A stretch of DNA of 64,000 nt, taken from assembly GCA_963930655.1 (NCBI GenBank), contig OZ005605.1, positions 15,507,501-15,571,500 of the forward strand, read 5' to 3'. Positions 49,260-61,799 of the stretch are shown here, piece by piece. The notes below the pieces were generated by a model. It was given only the letters and a program-made list of their open reading frames with translations, was not told where the DNA came from and searched no databases. Origin of the DNA: Myrica gale (taxonomy: Eukaryota > Streptophyta > Magnoliopsida > Fagales > Myricaceae). The position numbers and the translations under genes were made by a program. Within the stretch, counting starts at the first letter, position 1. Each line of letters begins with the position of its first letter.

Positions 49260-52200
49260 TTACTGGCAAAGCTTCTCAACTGCAGTTACAATCTGGGCAG
49301 GCTGAACCACGGTCCATTCCTCCAATGTCCCGGCATATGGTGTGGGGACATCCTGCGAAGACAAACATATAATAGGGGCATCCAAATAATCATGGAAATT
49401 CTCTGTGATAGCAGCTGTCAAGCTAGCACCAATTCCACCAGTCCGCATGCACTCCTCTACTATCAGCACACGGTGGGTCTTTTTCACTGAATTTCCAATC
49501 GTGTGGAGATCAAAAGGTTTGAGTGACCTGATATCAATTACTTCAGGATCATAGCCCTTATTCACCAATGTTTTAGCTGCCTGCATTACATGATACCTCA
49601 TCCGGGAATAGGTTAAAATAGTCACATGCTCCCCAGGCCTAACCATCTCGGCTTCTTCAAGAGAACATATGTATTCTTCATCTGGTATTCTCTCCTTGAG
49701 ATTGTAAAGCAAAACATGCTCAAAAAGTATCACTGGGTTCTCACTTCGGATTGCTGCTTTCATCAAGCCCTTCGCATTGTATGGGGTTGAGCATGCCACC
49801 ATCTGAATTCCAGGGATGGATTGAAAATATGACTCAAGACGTTGAGAATGTTCAGCTCCAAGTTGCCGGCCAACTCCACCAGGTCCACGAATGACTACTG
49901 GAATTTTAAACTGGCCACCAGATGTATAGTGGAGCATGCCACAGTTGTTGGAGATCTGGTTAAAAGCTAAAAGGAGAAATCCCATATTCATGCCTTCAAT
50001 AATTGGCCTCAGACCAGTCATGGCAGCTCCAATACCCATACCTGTAAAGGAATTCTCAGCAATAGGAGTGTCAAGAACCCTGAGATCCCCAAACTTTTCA
50101 GCCATGCCTTTCGTCACCTTGTATGACCCCCCATAATGGCCCACATCTTCACCCATCACACACACAGTGGGATCCCTCTCCATTTCTTCTTCCAAGCCTT
50201 CTCTTAGGGCTTCAAAAAGTAAGAGTTCATGGCTGAGGATAGAACGATAACTAGTTAATACCCTGAACTAGAAGACAATAATACTAAGAAAAAGAATGAT
50301 ATGGTTACGACGCTGTTAATGTAGGTTGTGTTTGTGTTGTAAAATTTTAGTGTTGTTAAAATTTTAGGTATTGGGTTTAGTGAAAAAGTGAAAAGAGAGG
50401 TAATTTTTTATATTTTTTTGTAGTAAATAGTAATGATTTGATGGGGAGAGAGAGATTATATTGTAATATTTAATTGTGTTAAAATTTTAGAGGGGGTAAA
50501 ATTTTGGTACACAAACGCACCCGTAGTTTCATTTGTCACTCCGAAATAGAATCATTTCAGTTATGGCCAGCAGTGAATCTCAACAGAAAGATAACCATAG
50601 CATGCACATGAAAGGCAATTTTAAAGTCAGCACTTTGAGTATATGACACATGATTACAAAAATCTGAAATCACACAGAGATCACTAAGGATTTGAAAAAC
50701 AGATGATAAACCAGAGTCTAGTGCTAAGGACCATCTAACTAGCGACTGATGACTGGAAGTTAAAACCATTATGAAGGGACTGTGCTGGATGAATATTTGT
50801 AATAATTGTTTTAGAGTATTATCAACTATTTATAGCATACAAATTTTCTTCAAGCAGAGTCAACTTCTTACATATAAGATTTTGTTTTGTTAATAAAGAT
50901 AATCAGAAACTTCCAAACTCTGTGGAGTAAATCAGGAATGCCACATCCGCTATCTATCCAAAAATCTCATGCCTCATCTGTGATAAATACATGAGCACAT
51001 GTTAATTCTGACACTAGAAAAGGAATTGCCAATCAAACAGGGAGGAACAAAATTTGCAAGCAGCAAACACAACTGCCAGATGTAGTTGCTCAAAAAGTCA
51101 GTATACCACATCTCTGATCTAACTGATTCGAGAAAGGAACAACAGAAAACATTCACGCCCCTTAGAAAGAGGGGGAAGGAGGGGAATACTCATCCTTGCT
51201 AGGAAAGTTACATTGTATAAGTTTGCGACTTCAAACATATAAATCGATGTCCTGCAACTCAGAATAAGCCTATGGTCAACTCAATAGAGTGGTTCTTTTT
51301 CATTAGTCGCCAGTAATAGAGAAAGCCTTGCACTGGGGGCCAGCGTATCCAGGTGGCTTTCAGAAATAAAAGAGACCTTCCAAGAGGAAGAAGTCATTGA
51401 AATAAAAGAGTCAACAACAGAGAGAGGCGGTTGTTAAAGAGACCCATCTAGTGACAAATTGTTAAAGAGACATCTAGTGACGAATACACAAAGGACTTGA
51501 ATCAAAGAAAGGTTAAGACATTATTTTCCCAAAACTTAAATTATTTCATTAGTTGATTGATCCAGTCTCTGTTATTAATTGAACTTATTACATGTTAAGA
51601 ACCAGAACACAGTAGTAGTAAGCAAATCTACAAAGAGTAATTACCAGGAGCAACCATAGGATATCAATCGTACCATGTAGTTATATTTATCTACAGATTC
51701 CCATTCCGTTGGCAATGTAAATTTTGGGTTATCACAGAAGAGAATCATACCCAGGTTTCGAAGTCGTAGAAGCCGCAGAACTGTCGGCCTTCGTCTACAA
51801 AAACCCACAAGCAGAATAAAAATTCCATGCCTAGCAAAAACAAAATCAGATGTAAGTCCAAGCAAACAAATTATTTGGAGAGAGAGAGATGGTTAACTGC
51901 AACGGCATTAGTAATTAACTGCTCAGCCCTGCGAGCTCTCGCGTACGTGTTGGGAACCACCCTTCCTTCAGATCTGACAACCAAAAAGCTTGCTTTCCTC
52001 TCTGAACCAAATCAATAAACCCCAAACAAAAGAAACTAAAATAAGATGCATAATCATTTAGCAAATGTCAAAGACTACCACGCTTAGCAAATAGTAGGAG
52101 TGATAATCCAAGAATAGACTCGATTTTTGGCGCAAATATTCGTGTCAGCGAAACTAAAGTGAAGGAAAACCTGAGAGGGATCTGCCCGATGGGAGGTGGA

Positions 52201-52273
52201 ATTTCCTGGAGTCAGCGGACCTGGAGGCCGAAAAAGCCGTCGCAGCTCCCACTCCCTGAAACACGGTGGCCAT
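49260..52273 (-). CDS. PDH-E1 BETA: Plastid pyruvate dehydrogenase E1 component, beta subunit
   Basis: Beta subunit of the ThDP-dependent E1 enzyme that decarboxylates pyruvate and acylates the E2 lipoyl arm, supplying plastid acetyl-CoA for fatty acid synthesis. Four exons: 52273-52171, 52001-51898, 51794-51751 and 50232-49260. Joined length is 407 aa (Arabidopsis plastid form about 406). The first 70-80 residues are a Ser/Ala/Arg-rich transit peptide starting [20 protein letters not shown]. The mature part opens [20 protein letters not shown], then [40 protein letters not shown] and [20 protein letters not shown] (transketolase-like pyrimidine-binding domain, about residues 85-260). A C-terminal transketolase domain ([29 protein letters not shown]) ends EKLCQ. 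All phases close and no defects are seen. Intron 3 contains a 199-bp MITE. Confidence 0.96.
50324..50522 (-). mobile_element. 199-bp MITE in intron 3 of the PDH E1-beta gene
   Basis: Reverse-complement copy of the MITE at 42647-42846, differing at only about five positions. Flanked by GTA on both sides (50321-50323 and 50523-50525), consistent with a 3-bp target duplication. Lies well inside the intron, far from splice sites. Confidence 0.88.
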
Positions 52274-52480
52274 TTTATTCCCAACAAGATCAAGAGTCGA
52301 AACCCAGAGAGACAGAGAGGTGGAAATTACGAAATAAAGTGAATGGGTAGGAATTTATAAGAGAAGGAGAATGGAGGGGGAGACAGAGAATGCGGGGGGG
52401 GGGGGGGGGGGGGGGGGGGGCGGAGAAATCGAGGAGGAACAAGGCTTCGCGTCTGTATGTGAGTTCTATTAAGCTATGTG
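52274..52480 (-). promoter_or_regulatory. 5' leader/promoter region of PDH E1-beta, with a 27-G run
   Basis: Purine-rich on the plus strand, hence CT-rich on the transcribed strand, as in many plant leaders. A run of 27 G (52394-52420) sits about 120-150 bp before the ATG. No clear TATA box seen. Confidence 0.45.
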
Positions 52481-52613
52481 CGAGTCAGACTGATTAAAGT
52501 TGCTCTCATAGCGGTGGGCGATTTATTTCACACAAAATGTACTTCCAATCTGCCACACATTTAGTAGCCGCATAGTTTCCATCGCCCGTTACACCCCCGA
52601 TCCTCTCTTGTCT

Positions 52614-52642
52614 CCTCCTCTTCTCCTCCTCCTCCTCCTCCT
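52614..52642. repeat. (CTC)n/(CCT)n microsatellite
   Basis: CTCCTCCTCTTCTCCTCCTC and following triplets, just upstream of the PDH gene. Confidence 0.8.
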
Positions 52643-54866
52643 CCATTTATTTTATTTTATTTTATTGCCCTTTTTCTTTTTAATTAAAAGGAATAATTAA
52701 CCAATCATGAAATAAACTTGAAGTCCTGTCTTATTCTATATGAAAAGATTCAAAACACAGTTACATCGGCAGTCAGAAAGCTGCCTCAATAACACGAAAA
52801 ATATTCCTACTTTTGGAAAGCACGTTGCTCCACCGGCTGTGTTTTTTTTTTGTCGTTTTTCAATTAGTGTAAAAAAAATTCCTTTATTTTTTTCTTTCTT
52901 TTTGTTTTTTTGTGAATAGACGATTATGTCCTTTACATAAGGGTTTGTTTCTTCGTTGGTGGCCTACCTAGACCAACCTTGACGAGCCAGGCTAATTATA
53001 TGCTTTTTGCCTTGACATAAGATTTTCTCATCAAGTAAATTAATAAAAAGCAAAGCTGCTTTCACACTGGGTTAGAATATTGCTCACAACGTAAGAAACT
53101 TACGAGGGTTGTCTGGTTGAAGTCCATATTGGTACCAGGCAAAGCCAGAATTTTACTTCTGAGGGGGGTCAAAATACAATATTGAATTTTTTAGGGAGGC
53201 AATGTAAAAAAAAGAAGATAAATTAAAAAAAACTCTCATTTTCGTCACATTGTACCCACCAACGGCTGATATTAAACATTTTGAACACTTCTTTCTAAAC
53301 TTCTATCAACTTGAATGAAAATTGAATTTTTGACCTATGAAATTCATCATTTCACACGCCAAAAAATACCTTCTGTTCAAATTGATAAAAAAAATTTAAT
53401 AAAAGGTATAAAATTTCAAGACCCCTATAATTAGAGGGTGTAAAATATATTTATCCTGAAACTAAAAGAGAACAGGAGGAACAGGTTTTGTATTATTAGT
53501 GAAAATGGCTGATGATTTTTAGTGATGTCTTAAATTGTAATGGGTACTTGTAATTTGTGATAATGCTTAGATTGTTCTAAGTCTTTGGTGATAGGTGATT
53601 ATGTTTGGATCCTTTAATTCCTGGACTTTTCGTATTGCTAATCAACTCCTCCCCTTCACCTGATATGGTCGGCACCCACGGGTCACCCCCAACAAAAATA
53701 TCCTACCCCCCCCCCCCCCCCCCCCCCACCTGATAACACAGACCTGCCTTGAGCACATCACGAGTTTGAACGATACTTCTCCATATCGAAGACGATGTCC
53801 CACTAGCCCCCACTTATCAAAAATCTCTACCATTCAACTACTTCCCACTTAACACCCTAGCCCACGAACTTTTTTTACTCAGTAAAAAGCTAAAAATTAA
53901 AAGGTTGATGGTATTTGGTTAAAAATAAATATGCAGAAAGATTAATAAGAAGAAAGCTCAATTAAGATTTGGTTCTCATAAGCTTGAATTACCTAGCACT
54001 ATCTGTTGTACTATCCCACGGTTGATTGCCTTGGAAACATTTACTAAGTGGGAAGCACAAATGCTGACAACTAAATCTCATAGGCCAAACTTAAAGCACT
54101 GATCCGGTACATATACATTGACTATTATTTTCCCTATTCTGCCATGGCCTTTTAAGTGACAGAGGTGATTTAGAAGATGATACGAAGTTCTCAAAACTTG
54201 TGAACTAGATTACTCTCAATTAGCCTTTGCAATTTTTTTGTGAACTAGATTCCAGGATCAACCATTCTCATACATAATTTGAGAGACGAGATCAACATTC
54301 AAACACTACCTAGATAGGGATATAAGAAATGGAGTATTTCGGGCAAAAAGCATGGACCTAAAAAACTTCGATGCTAAATCACTCAGATTTCAATAATGGT
54401 CTTTGAAGGTTGATATGGTACATGAACATAGAACCAATCCAAAAGAAAAATGACAGAGGATGAGCAGCTCCAAGCAAGATCACTGAGAAAATATGGAGAA
54501 GGGCCAAGAGAGAGACCAAATCAAACATAAACCAACAAAGTAAGATACAACAAATTAAAATTAACAAACCCTAACGCAATTTAAAGACTAAATGCAACAT
54601 TTAAAAAACTAAAATTAATAAACTTGTAATACCCCTCCCTCCCTCGATCCACGTATTTACTATGTTTTATGTATGGATGTATTTTTGTTTGATAAGAAGT
54701 TGAACCACTATGATAATATATCTTATATCTTGTTTTAACATAGTTTTATGTTCAAAAGCTTGTGTGAATACGCTCTGGAGAAAATACTCGTACATTCTTT
54801 TACTTAGTGTTTAACCGCTATGTATGTTATGTTATATTATTCAAGCTATAATTTTTACCTTCTAAA

Positions 54867-54920
<54 letters not shown>

Positions 54921-55140
54921 CATTACCAATAAAATTTAAAAGTTTCCGCTAAGCTTTTTCAACGTCAAAACTCATAGGATCATTCGTGCCGTAATCCCCG
55001 TTTGTGTGCATACCATCGCTATAGGTGAGCCTAGGGGGTAAGTACGGGCACAGGGCGTGACAAAACTCAACCTCAAGAGAGAGAGCTGGTAGAGATTCGG
55101 CCACCAAATGTCCAAAACTCAGCTGATGGCAGCAACCTGT
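52643..55140. other. AT-rich spacer with poly-C and (AT)n tracts
   Basis: No gene recognised. Contains a run of 22 C at 53706-53727 and an (AT)n microsatellite at 54871-54919. A possible hAT-Tip100 remnant starts near 53145 (AGCCAGAATTTTACTTCTGA plus a G-run) without a matching second end. Confidence 0.45.
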
Positions 55141-55144
55141 TCGC

Positions 55145-55300
55145 AAAAATTTCTGGTTCCGTATCCGGTTCCGAAAAATTTCATATTTGGGATCTAGTTT
55201 TGGTATCGGAATAGGCCGAAACCGGTACCAGAATTTCGGTAGTGGAACGGAACCGAAATTTCCGGTATTAACCGGATAAAATTCTCACTCTTATCTGCTA
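55145..55300. mobile_element. hAT-type terminal remnant with GGTTCCG repeats
   Basis: Dense GGTTCCGTATCCGG/ACCGGTACC words followed by AACCGGATAAAATTCTCACT, which inverted reads like a worn hAT terminus (AGTGAGAATTTTATCCGGTT). No left partner or TSD found. Confidence 0.45.
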
Positions 55301-55939
55301 TATTGATGAAATTCAAAATCTTCATGGCTAAGTACCCTTCATCCGTTCGCATGAGAGGTCCAAACCTACTCTCTATTTGTTTGCATGAGGAGTGTGAATG
55401 TCTGGTCCAATGTGACGAATTTCATTTTATCGTGGAATATGCATGCACACGGTATTATAAAACCGTTCACACGATAACATAAAAACGTACACATGGTAAT
55501 ATGATGAAATAATTTTTTGTCACCTCAGAAACCATTCGAAAACGTACACCATCAGCGCAGGCGCTTAGTTTGTTGAACCCGTGGGAATGTGTTTTCTTCC
55601 TGTTCAAATTGTTGTTAATTAAAGGAATGTGTGCACGGAAGAATAACCCTTGCGGAAGGACGACATTTCACGCGAAGTGTGCAGACAGATTGTTATGCAT
55701 GCACACGTCTTCACTGTAGAATCCGTTTGAACGACCTTGTTACCGTTCAAACACTTTGTTACGTATTTGAATTAATTTAATTAAAAATTAAAAAAAATTG
55801 TAAATAATATAAATAAAAAGATATTCAATACTCATAATAATAATAAAATTTCTACAAATATGTAATCGTCATTGAAAGTAACTAAAATACAAAATCGATA
55901 AGTATTGATTAATTAGTGAAAATACAAAATCTACCCAAA

Positions 55940-57100
55940 TTTTTGTTTGGGTGTCGTGTGGGATGTCAGCTGTTGGATGTGCTTCATCATTTGCTCACAC
56001 ATCTGTTGTTTCATTAGTTGCATCCTCTGTTCTTGATGTTCTACTAAGTTCCGTTATTGCTCCTGCATTATCTTCAGATGCTCTTATTCTTTCTTCCGTT
56101 TCTGCTCATCCAACATCTACTGATGCTCTCGCATCGTCTGCTCCATTTCTGACCGCTTGACCATAAGCTCTTTATATTCCATCTGTCTAGCCCTCATCTC
56201 ATTTATCTCAAATCTGGCCTCCTCTAGTCTCTGGGCAAATCAACGGATGATACTGAAGACAATGATTCAATAGATCATACTGAACGGCCAAAACCATGCA
56301 TGTAACCTGCTTACGTCCCATATACCTCAATGAAAACCTCTACTTTTGTGTATGACTTTCCCTCTGACTCGTGTTGTAACTGTAACGCCTTCATTTTTTC
56401 CTACAAAATTAGAAAAGAAGATAAAGTTAGCACATATGAAACATAAGAGATAACAAATGCATCATTAAATATAACATTAGAACTTACAAATTTTTTCTGT
56501 GCATCTTCTGATGTCCACATGCCATCCATATTAGTATGAGTTTTTTCAATACAGCAATGCGAGATTAATCTGATCATATTTTGGATTTTTCTGTATACCA
56601 AAAGAAATATCCAACATGCATATTAAAATACCTAAGTCATCTATTTAAGTAATATATCCAAAAAAATGTAAATTTATTACTTACTAACAACGCTCTCGTG
56701 CGTTAGAAGGACCTCGCTCCCGATTCAATTTAGGTCTATTCTCCCAGTTGATTGCACTCCTCCTCTGCATTGTACATTTACAGTTGTTATTACAATTAAT
56801 AATAAACTAAAATAAACGTTTAGGATGGAATAAAATTTTGTAACTTGAGATTCCTCACTCTCTAATAAATCAGAGACATGAGTCCATTCTTCATTGTTCA
56901 TCTTGAGATACGGGTGCTGTAACGCCTCTTCTTTGGAATTGAACACCGAGTAATGCTTGTATATTCTATTTCTATACGTTTTGTACGTTGTGTTAATCGT
57001 AGACGTCATAATGATGCGATCGTCGGGTTGGTCATAATCTAGTTGGAAGTCATCCCTAACATATATAACAGTTAGTACGTATAAAATTTTGCACAATATG
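55940..57100 (-). pseudogene. TNPA/Ptta-like (Transposase_24) CACTA protein remnant
   Basis: Minus-strand text resembles the Ptta/En/Spm second protein: YRNRIYKHYSVFNSKEEAL, NNEEWTHVSDLLESEE, RSAINWENRPKLNRERGPSN (near 56740), KTHTNMDGMWTSEDAQKKF (near 56530). A coiled-coil tail then follows, rich in Glu, Gln and Met (RLEEARFEINEMRARQME, near 56210, to about 55950). Pieces lie in several frames with intron-like gaps and stops. In active elements this type of protein binds subterminal repeats. Confidence 0.65.
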
Positions 57101-57899
57101 ATTTAATAAATTATACTTACCAACACCCGAGTCATCACGTATGATTTAACCTGGTTGAGGACCTCCCTCAACTTATTTGTCTGAAATGGGACATGCTGTT
57201 GAATGAGCCCACCAATATGACTTGATTACATCGAAGACGCCTTGTCATCACTGCCTGTACTTCCATAAGAGATATGGACAGTCAGCTTACCTCCGGTACG
57301 AACCTTGAGTAATGCAATCCCGCGCGTACTACTCCCTTAAGTTAGCATAGATATTTAAAAGTCATAATATTTAATCAAGATCGACGAGGTAAGATATTTA
57401 CACGCATAACTACTTTGGATACTTACTGGAATGGTTGTGGTAGGGGACAATAATTTGTTTCAATATTTAAACGAAGGACCCGACGCTGTTAGTGGACCAA
57501 CAGTACTCTCAGCTCGAACGGGTGAATTGCACCAAAGACGTTTTCCTCATGCTGGCATGACGTCGTCCTGTGATCAAATAAATCAATATTAGTGAAAAAA
57601 CACAATGAGTTTTGTTAATCAAAATGAATATAAAATAGAAAGGCAATGTAAATTGAAACGATAAAGTTACTTTAGTATTCGAAATCATATTCTTCAGAAT
57701 CACTACAATATTTACTGAACGATTCCGAGGAAATTATCGCTTCCTTCTATTTCACGCTATTGTTGACTACTCATCGGTTCCCGGCACATAAGCCTCGAAC
57801 GTCATTTCGAGTCAACGAGATCATGTCAAAGGAGCTAAACTCCACAAAAAGTTCAATAGACTCATTCTCCTAGTATGCTTCATGGTTCACCAATCGTTC

Positions 57900-59510
57900 T
57901 CCATCTTCACTAGCTTCCTCCTCATTAGGTAGAATATCATACGTGTTTCTAGGGATAATGTTTTGAACAATATTCTAGTGACCGCCCATATTTATATCAA
58001 TGATATAAAACACTTGATTCTCTGGAGACGTTAGGACGAATGGGTCGTCTTTGTACAACTTTAGGGACGTGTTACTACTAACAAACCGACCACTTTTATC
58101 AACACCTAAGTGTTGAGTACAAAGGTCAAACTAATCATATTTGAGTCAATAAACTAAATTTTGGAGAAAATAACGCAACACATAAATCTGTGTTCCCCAG
58201 CATGGTCCCCTGGAACAACCACACCACTATTCTGAGTACTACTAAAATGTTCACGAAGGATCGTGTGAAACATAACTTCATTCACTACATACTCAGAATA
58301 ATAAAGTGTAGTTGATCTGGACCTGATGCAAATGCATACAAATCGTCCGACACCAAACCCGGATTTTCATTGCGCATAGTTTGAATCTAAAATAATAAAC
58401 ACGTATAAATAAAAAAAGATCAATAGAAATAGAACATATAATAAAGACAATTTTAAATCGTAATGGAAATCCTTCTTCGTGCCTCCTATCAACATTTATT
58501 AGCGATTGTCTCCTCATCTCTTCCAAGTGATCGCTCTAAACAAATAAGATATTTTATTATAATTTAAAATATCAAGAACTTATAAGTGTTTAAATGATTA
58601 ACGATTGTAATAAGCGCTCACTCTATATCGTGGCTGATTTCCAAATCGTTGTTGAGTACGTACCACTGAGCTTTTGTAAATTCTTTTCTATTTAAATCGT
58701 GACCCCTACTAGCACCCAGCTGGCGAACATTTTGAGTGAATACAGAAAGAACGCAATCCGGAGTAGTTCGATCATCCATGTCGGCATAATTTTGGTCTTT
58801 TCTATTTAATCTCGTCACAACTGTATTAAGATATATTGAACAAAAAGTTAAGCATTCATTTAACACATAATTCTCTTCTATAGAGCTCTCAAACCGTGAC
58901 ATGCTCTTAATGAAATGCTTGATCTTCTCCATGTACCTCGCCGGTAGATACATCTACCGAAATTGAACTGGACCCCCAAGTTTCACTTCTCGACTTAGTC
59001 AACGTTGTACAGACCTCGTTTCCTAACAACCCGTGTATCATTACCGATTACAATTACTATAACAAGAAGTGTGACTCATGACTCTTCATATCCATTATCT
59101 TTTTTTATTCATGCGTCGAGATATGTTAGAGGTTTATCTATCTGGAAATTTAACACCTTTCAACCCTTCAAATACTTCTTACGTGCATCCTTTCGTTAAA
59201 GTAAAAGATGCTTGAGGCATCACCTCGTGCTGACTCCGAATCTGCAAATGCAGCTCTTTTCGGCCCTCCAAGCACTAGTATTGTCCTTAGTCTTACCATC
59301 GTCGTTCAACAAAGTTTCTAATGCATTCTCACAAATATTCTTCTTTATGTGCATGATGTCCAAATTATGTCAAAGTTTCAAATCTGACTAGTATGACAAC
59401 TCAAAGAATATGTTGCACTTTGTCCAACTTAACTCATTTTCAGCCCGTAACCGATGCTTTTGAAATTTCGATAGCATTTTTCCTCAGTCCACAGACACAC
59501 GCCTACAACA
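57900..59510 (-). pseudogene. TNP2-like CACTA transposase remnant (with DUF4218/DUF4216-like parts)
   Basis: Successive minus-strand pieces match CACTA transposase order: LDIMHIKKNICENALETLL with GKTKDNTSAW (about 59330-59270); the DUF4218-like MYLPARYMEKIKHFIKSMS and NECLTFCSIYLNTVVTRLN (58953-58840) and EFTKAQWYVLNN; the helix EEMRRQSLINVDRRHEEGFP (58526-58450); and the DUF4216-like SGVVVPGDH near 58220 with later ENQVFYIIDINMGG near 58010. Several stops and frame changes interrupt it, for example two in-frame stops around the first piece. No N-terminal zinc-binding part was recognised. Confidence 0.75.
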
Positions 59511-60699
59511 TTTTGCACAAAACACTCCCATTAAAGGCGAGTGTGTAACCTCAATGCTGAATGTGTATCCGAAAGACAAAAGGAGTTTTGCATCGAAATT
59601 TCTAAACACATCTTTCATAATAACTTATACAATTTTGCACATTACGAATATTGTAAACTTAATCTGTCCATAATATTGACAATTCAAGAATTACACCGAG
59701 TTTGTTATCCGAACACGGTGTAATTCTTAAATGAGGCTAACACTACTAAATGAATGCATTAAACATAACAGCTAAAACTCGTTTCGACGGAGTCAGAACC
59801 ATCCAAACCATAAATATGAGGGTTTGGAAGGCTTTAGCAAAGCGTCCGAACAAAACAAGAGCGTTGGTACGGACCATAATCTGTCCGGACTGCGACAGTC
59901 GAACACCATTGTTCTTCAACAAACAAATGCTAAAATCTTAATAAATTTATCTCAAAATCAACCCACATCATTATAAACACATCATAACCAATCCCAAACT
60001 CCATTGCTATCATTTTATAACCGAAAAATTTGAAAAATACATGCTCTGATATCCTAAAATCCATTCTTTTCATCCTAAAACCAATAAAATTTTAAACTCA
60101 CTAATCTCAAATGCAATCCAATGTGAAATCTTCCTTGAGTTGCTATTTCCACCACCTTTTTAATGAGATTGAACACCCAAAATCAGCTCATGACTTTTCC
60201 TCTTCTACAAATCTCAATTTTTCTAAGTTTTTTCCCGTTACTACGTACTGTATGCGATTTCCCATCTTTCATCCGCATAAAACCCGTTTAGACGCACTTA
60301 AACCCATCTGAACGGTTTTTAACAACCTTATTTTTTAATAGCTCATACCATTCAATTTAATACCAAGTTTTATATAACTAAAGTGTGTTAATAACAAATA
60401 TAAACCTAAGTGGGTTTGTGAAAACTATATTAGTCACAAATATAAACCCAAGTGTATTGATAACATAATTAACCCAAAGTGTGTTAGATAGTAGCTTTAA
60501 AGTTTGGAGGAGTAACGAAATGGGAAATACAACATAAATGAACATGTTGTACTAAGGATGAATAAATATAAATAACATAACTATATCAAATATCCTCAAA
60601 ATATAATATAAACAAAATAACATAAAATAAATCCTCAAATGTTATAAAAATAAAATATAAAAAATAACATAAACTACTACTCCTCATCCGCGAGCTATA

Positions 60700-61790
60700 G
60701 AACATCACGTACACTTTTAATGTGCTCTTTTATATCACCGACCCTCAAAGTCAAGGCATGTAACTATGCACCAGTTGTCACGGTCTTCAGATCAGACCGA
60801 ACTGCCTCCACCTCCTTCCTCCACTGAGAGTTACTCTCCAGAGCTATAAGCCAAGCATTGATATCACTCAGCATTTGATGGGTGGGTTGTATGACCCCTT
60901 GTACAGTCGCACTCAACTCAGCCTTCTGATCCTCCACCCAAGTCGGACGCTCTGCCTAGAGTCCCTGGTTGGAGCTCTGACAAGAATCTTGCTCCTCCGT
61001 CATGTGAGGTGTTCTTACTGTCTACTAATAGCTGCCCATACTGTACTCAGTGCTCGACGTGTCTGGGCCATGGAATGCGAAATGGTAGTCTTGTTGATCG
61101 GTCCAAATGGATACCCTTTTGTATCGCCAAGACCCTAAGGTACTAGCATAACATGGAGGAACTGAGTCAGTAGAACACCGTACGACAGGGAAACAGGCGT
61201 ATCGTGTGACAGGGCCTCTACACGGACGGTCTGGAATATGTACGATGCCAGATCAATTAGCTCATCTCGTGTAACCAGATACATAAACTCGACTTGGTGA
61301 AAAGAAACCTTAGTCGTGTACTTCTTCAGGTCGATGCAGTAGGATCAGATTAGGTGCATGATCAGTCAAAAGAGAAGCAGCTGCCATGTTGCCTGTTGCT
61401 TCCCTCCAAAATAACTTTATCCGGACCCAACATCTTTCGAAATACCTCCACTTTAGGAGGTAGCCCTCCTTGAAAAGCGATAAACCACACTAGCTCATAC
61501 CACGTTAGAAACAATGACCTCCCAACAAGGCTCTAAGACGTTGAGCTACCGAAGAATAGCGGTGTAGAATTACCGCACCATATCCATGGATATAACGCCT
61601 GTCCTCTGAAGAAACGATACCTAACCTGCATGCTTCACCACCTCCGGAAGCATCTGATCCTCAAATTGAAGATCATGGAAATCAGCCAGGGCAATCTGAC
61701 GCTCGTGTGGGACATAATTACCTGATGCTACTCCACTGATAAAGTTAGAGTTGACTCGGGATCTGCCTGGCTGCTGGAAGCCTCAGTATC
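60700..61790 (-). pseudogene. Degenerate plant transposon-type ORF (possibly PF20167-like)
   Basis: Minus strand reads SGVASGNYVPHERQIALADF, then FEDQMLPEVVKHAG, FLQRTGVISMDMVR, VEFMYLVTRDELIDLASYIF and PVSLSYGVLLTQFLHVM in one main register. The MVR-FYTAI and LSYGVLLTQFL phrases recall the family called putative plant transposon protein (PF20167), judged from memory only. It is broken several times. Whether it belongs to the CACTA element or to a different element inserted in it is not settled. Confidence 0.45.
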
Positions 61791-61799
61791 GAAACATGA

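Noticed and set aside
53145-53450. A further Tip100-like MITE
   Set aside because: Only a worn left edge can be seen; no inverted right end or 8-bp duplication.
55951-56160. 69-aa Ser/Ala-rich plus-strand frame
   Set aside because: It is the antisense shadow of the Glu/Gln-rich coiled-coil tail of the CACTA TNPA-like remnant.
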